From Aplysia californica (lineage: Eukaryota > Mollusca > Gastropoda > Aplysiida > Aplysiidae): a stretch of DNA of 64,000 nucleotides. A model generated the notes under the pieces. The model made no database searches. It had not been told where the DNA came from and saw only the letters and a list, made by a program, of their open reading frames with translations. Numbering within the stretch: position 1 is the first letter of the stretch; each line of letters begins with the position of its first letter. The stretch spans positions 1,173,766-1,237,765 of the forward strand of contig NW_004797306.1 of NCBI RefSeq assembly GCF_000002075.1. Reading direction: 5' to 3'. A program made the position numbers and the translations under genes. Of the stretch, positions 62,340 through 64,000 are shown one piece after another.

Positions 62340-62766
62340 CATGTCACCATGTGGTGGAATCGGGCATTCCTCAAATTTCGGGCATACTAAGTTATAGGTG
62401 TAGTCTTAAAGCCTTGCTTTTGATTCGAAAAATACTCATCTATCTTGAATAGAAGTTGAAATAATTGTGACTGCAGGAGGTGAAGGGTCACCTGGTGTCA
62501 GAGGTAAATTTAGTGAGAGAATGGCCACCAAAGTTTTGTGACTGCCAAAGCTGTAGAGTCCTTGAAAACTGCAAATTTACATTTTTCGTGCCTTTGATTG
62601 ACTTTTTGCAGTAAAATCCACACAGGAATGTGTTTTTAAATGGGCATACAAGGTGTTGAGCACAACACTAAAAAAATTGATTAAAAAATTGCACAATGGA
62701 CGGAAAAATCCGCTTCTTCTATTTCATTATTTTGACGAGCGCCTGATTTCATCACGATGCCATACA
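62340..62766 (-). mobile_element. Family B MITE, copy 5
   Basis: TA on both sides, 427 bp. Left end gtggtggaatcgggcattcc, right complement gatgaaatcaggcgctcgtc. Same interior as copy 1. Confidence 0.88.
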
Positions 62767-63840
62767 TATGATTTACACTTTCATTGCAGTCGACGAACAA
62801 GCGCCTAAGAGTATATCAAAACAGTTATCTCATAGACCCGTATCAATGTGCAAAGACAAAGAATACAAAGGCTAATTTAGGAATCTCCATAACAAGACAA
62901 CCATCTCCCAACAACATTTGGGAGATAAGAGCTTAACAACAACAGATAAAAGTCAAATATACTCTAAATGTGCTTCTGTAATGGTCTAAGTCAGATATAT
63001 AGTTTTTAATGAATCTTCAAAAAAAATTCCTAATTTCTTGACTTTTCTCGACTCCAACCATAAGAATTTTTTTTCTCTCTGGGAAATGCATTGGTACATT
63101 TATATCATGATGTGGTGGTATGCCATTATTTAAAGTTTACCTTGACGAGTCAGTTTGGTACTGGCCTAAGTCTGACCAAGACCATTATTACAGCACTTTG
63201 GTAAAACATGTTAGTGACAACAATGAAAGACAGATGATCTCTGATGACCCCCCATAACCAAAGCTACAAGGAAATGTTCAAGAAACTGACATCATGTATA
63301 TGTACGTACATACTAAAACATATTGTTTAAGCTAAACACCAGCTTCAACATCAGCAGATTACTTAATGTAGAGTAAGGACATCCATTTACACGAGATATA
63401 GCCTACTACCAACAAAAAGAAAATGGCTATAACCAAAGGAATGCTCTCATTTGCATAACAATATTACTTTATCACAATTTTTCAGCCAGGATGAACAGAC
63501 AAGTATCCTGAGCCTTCCCTTCCACTTTAATGATTTCTCACAAGTAAATATGGCACTACTCTTTACATTTTCTGAACCTCAGTTCAGTCTATTGTTCTGT
63601 CAGCCACGGATTTTACAGAACACATGATAAACAAAAAGTTAAAAGATAGATGCATTGATAGCGGGCACATCACAATAGCCCAGGTTGGCAGCTCTAGTAC
63701 ATTGTGACAGATACTCAAGATATTAACTCTTTATCTCCGAGGGGGGTAAACCCACTACGCCGGGCCCTCTTTAGGCACAAAATCTAAAATTGACATATAT
63801 ATACATCAATATTTTGGCCATGAAATCAAAACAAATGAAC

Positions 63841-63999
63841 CTATTTCGACAGTTCTTGATCTAATAAAATAAATGAACTACCCCTAAGAGAGACCTGTTT
63901 TTGGCAATTACCAAAAAGTACTTCGAAGTAGAAGTCATCGTCAAGGAATGTGCCTGAACCGCTGCCACACTTCACCAGCACATTGGTTCCAACAGCAAG
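63841..63999 (-). CDS. Possible C-terminal coding end of a neighbouring gene, cut by window edge
   Basis: Minus-strand frame of 52 residues open to the window edge: LAVGTNVLVKCGSGSGTFLD, DDFYFEVLFGNCQKQ, ending LLDQELSK and TAG. The first 27 residues have protein-like composition and GC-richer codons than the surroundings. I do not recognise the family. The downstream side (62040-63840) would be its 3' UTR; TTTATT at 62049 reads AATAAA on this strand. A short exon spliced at the GT in the FYFEV codons is another reading. Confidence 0.3.
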   Translation of the reverse strand, partial: LAVGTNVLVKCGSGSGTFLDDDFYFEVLFGNCQKQVSLRGSSFILLDQELSK

Positions 64000-64000
64000 G

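Overview
The window is animal genomic DNA: AT-rich, intron-dominated, with GT-AG introns, many microsatellites and several families of short transposon copies. One large plus-strand gene fills it from 4309 to 53597. It is the 3' part of a type I ferlin, the dysferlin/myoferlin group. The spliced sequence gives about 1,760 residues (vertebrate dysferlin has about 2,080), so the N-terminal part (C2A, C2B, FerI and the start of C2C) lies before the window. Domains run in family order: end of C2C, FerA, FerB, nested DysF repeats, C2D, C2E, a variable linker, C2F, C2G, and a C-terminal transmembrane helix with a short lumenal tail. The divergence from vertebrates and the repeat content suggest an invertebrate, most likely a lophotrochozoan such as a gastropod mollusc. 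That placement is inference.

Layout: 1-4308 is upstream intron or flank with short repeats and a tandem duplication. 4309-26303 holds exons for C2C end, FerA, FerB, DysF and C2D. 26304-42330 has long introns around C2E and an unusual set of tiny, frame-neutral exons coding a linker. 42331-53597 holds C2F, C2G and the membrane anchor. 53598 to about 59745 is probably a long 3' UTR or downstream region, with a possible alternative last exon at 55277. 59746-63840 is intergenic and contains two complete-looking non-autonomous pogo-like elements and one MITE. At 63841-63999 a minus-strand reading frame runs off the window edge and may be the end of a neighbouring gene.

Introns carry at least six mobile or repeat families: a 175-180 bp short interspersed repeat with a 3' hairpin (family A), a 400-440 bp MITE with TA target sites (family B, five copies), degenerate pogo-like MITEs with CAGT ends (family C), a hAT-type MITE with an 8 bp target duplication, tRNA-derived SINEs, and LINE 3' ends or tails linked to ATT microsatellites. 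I saw no CRISPR, no operon structure, and no recognisable retrovirus or LTR element. The most interesting points are the microexon cluster in the ferlin linker, a possible alternative membrane-anchor terminus, and repeats lying directly on splice signals.
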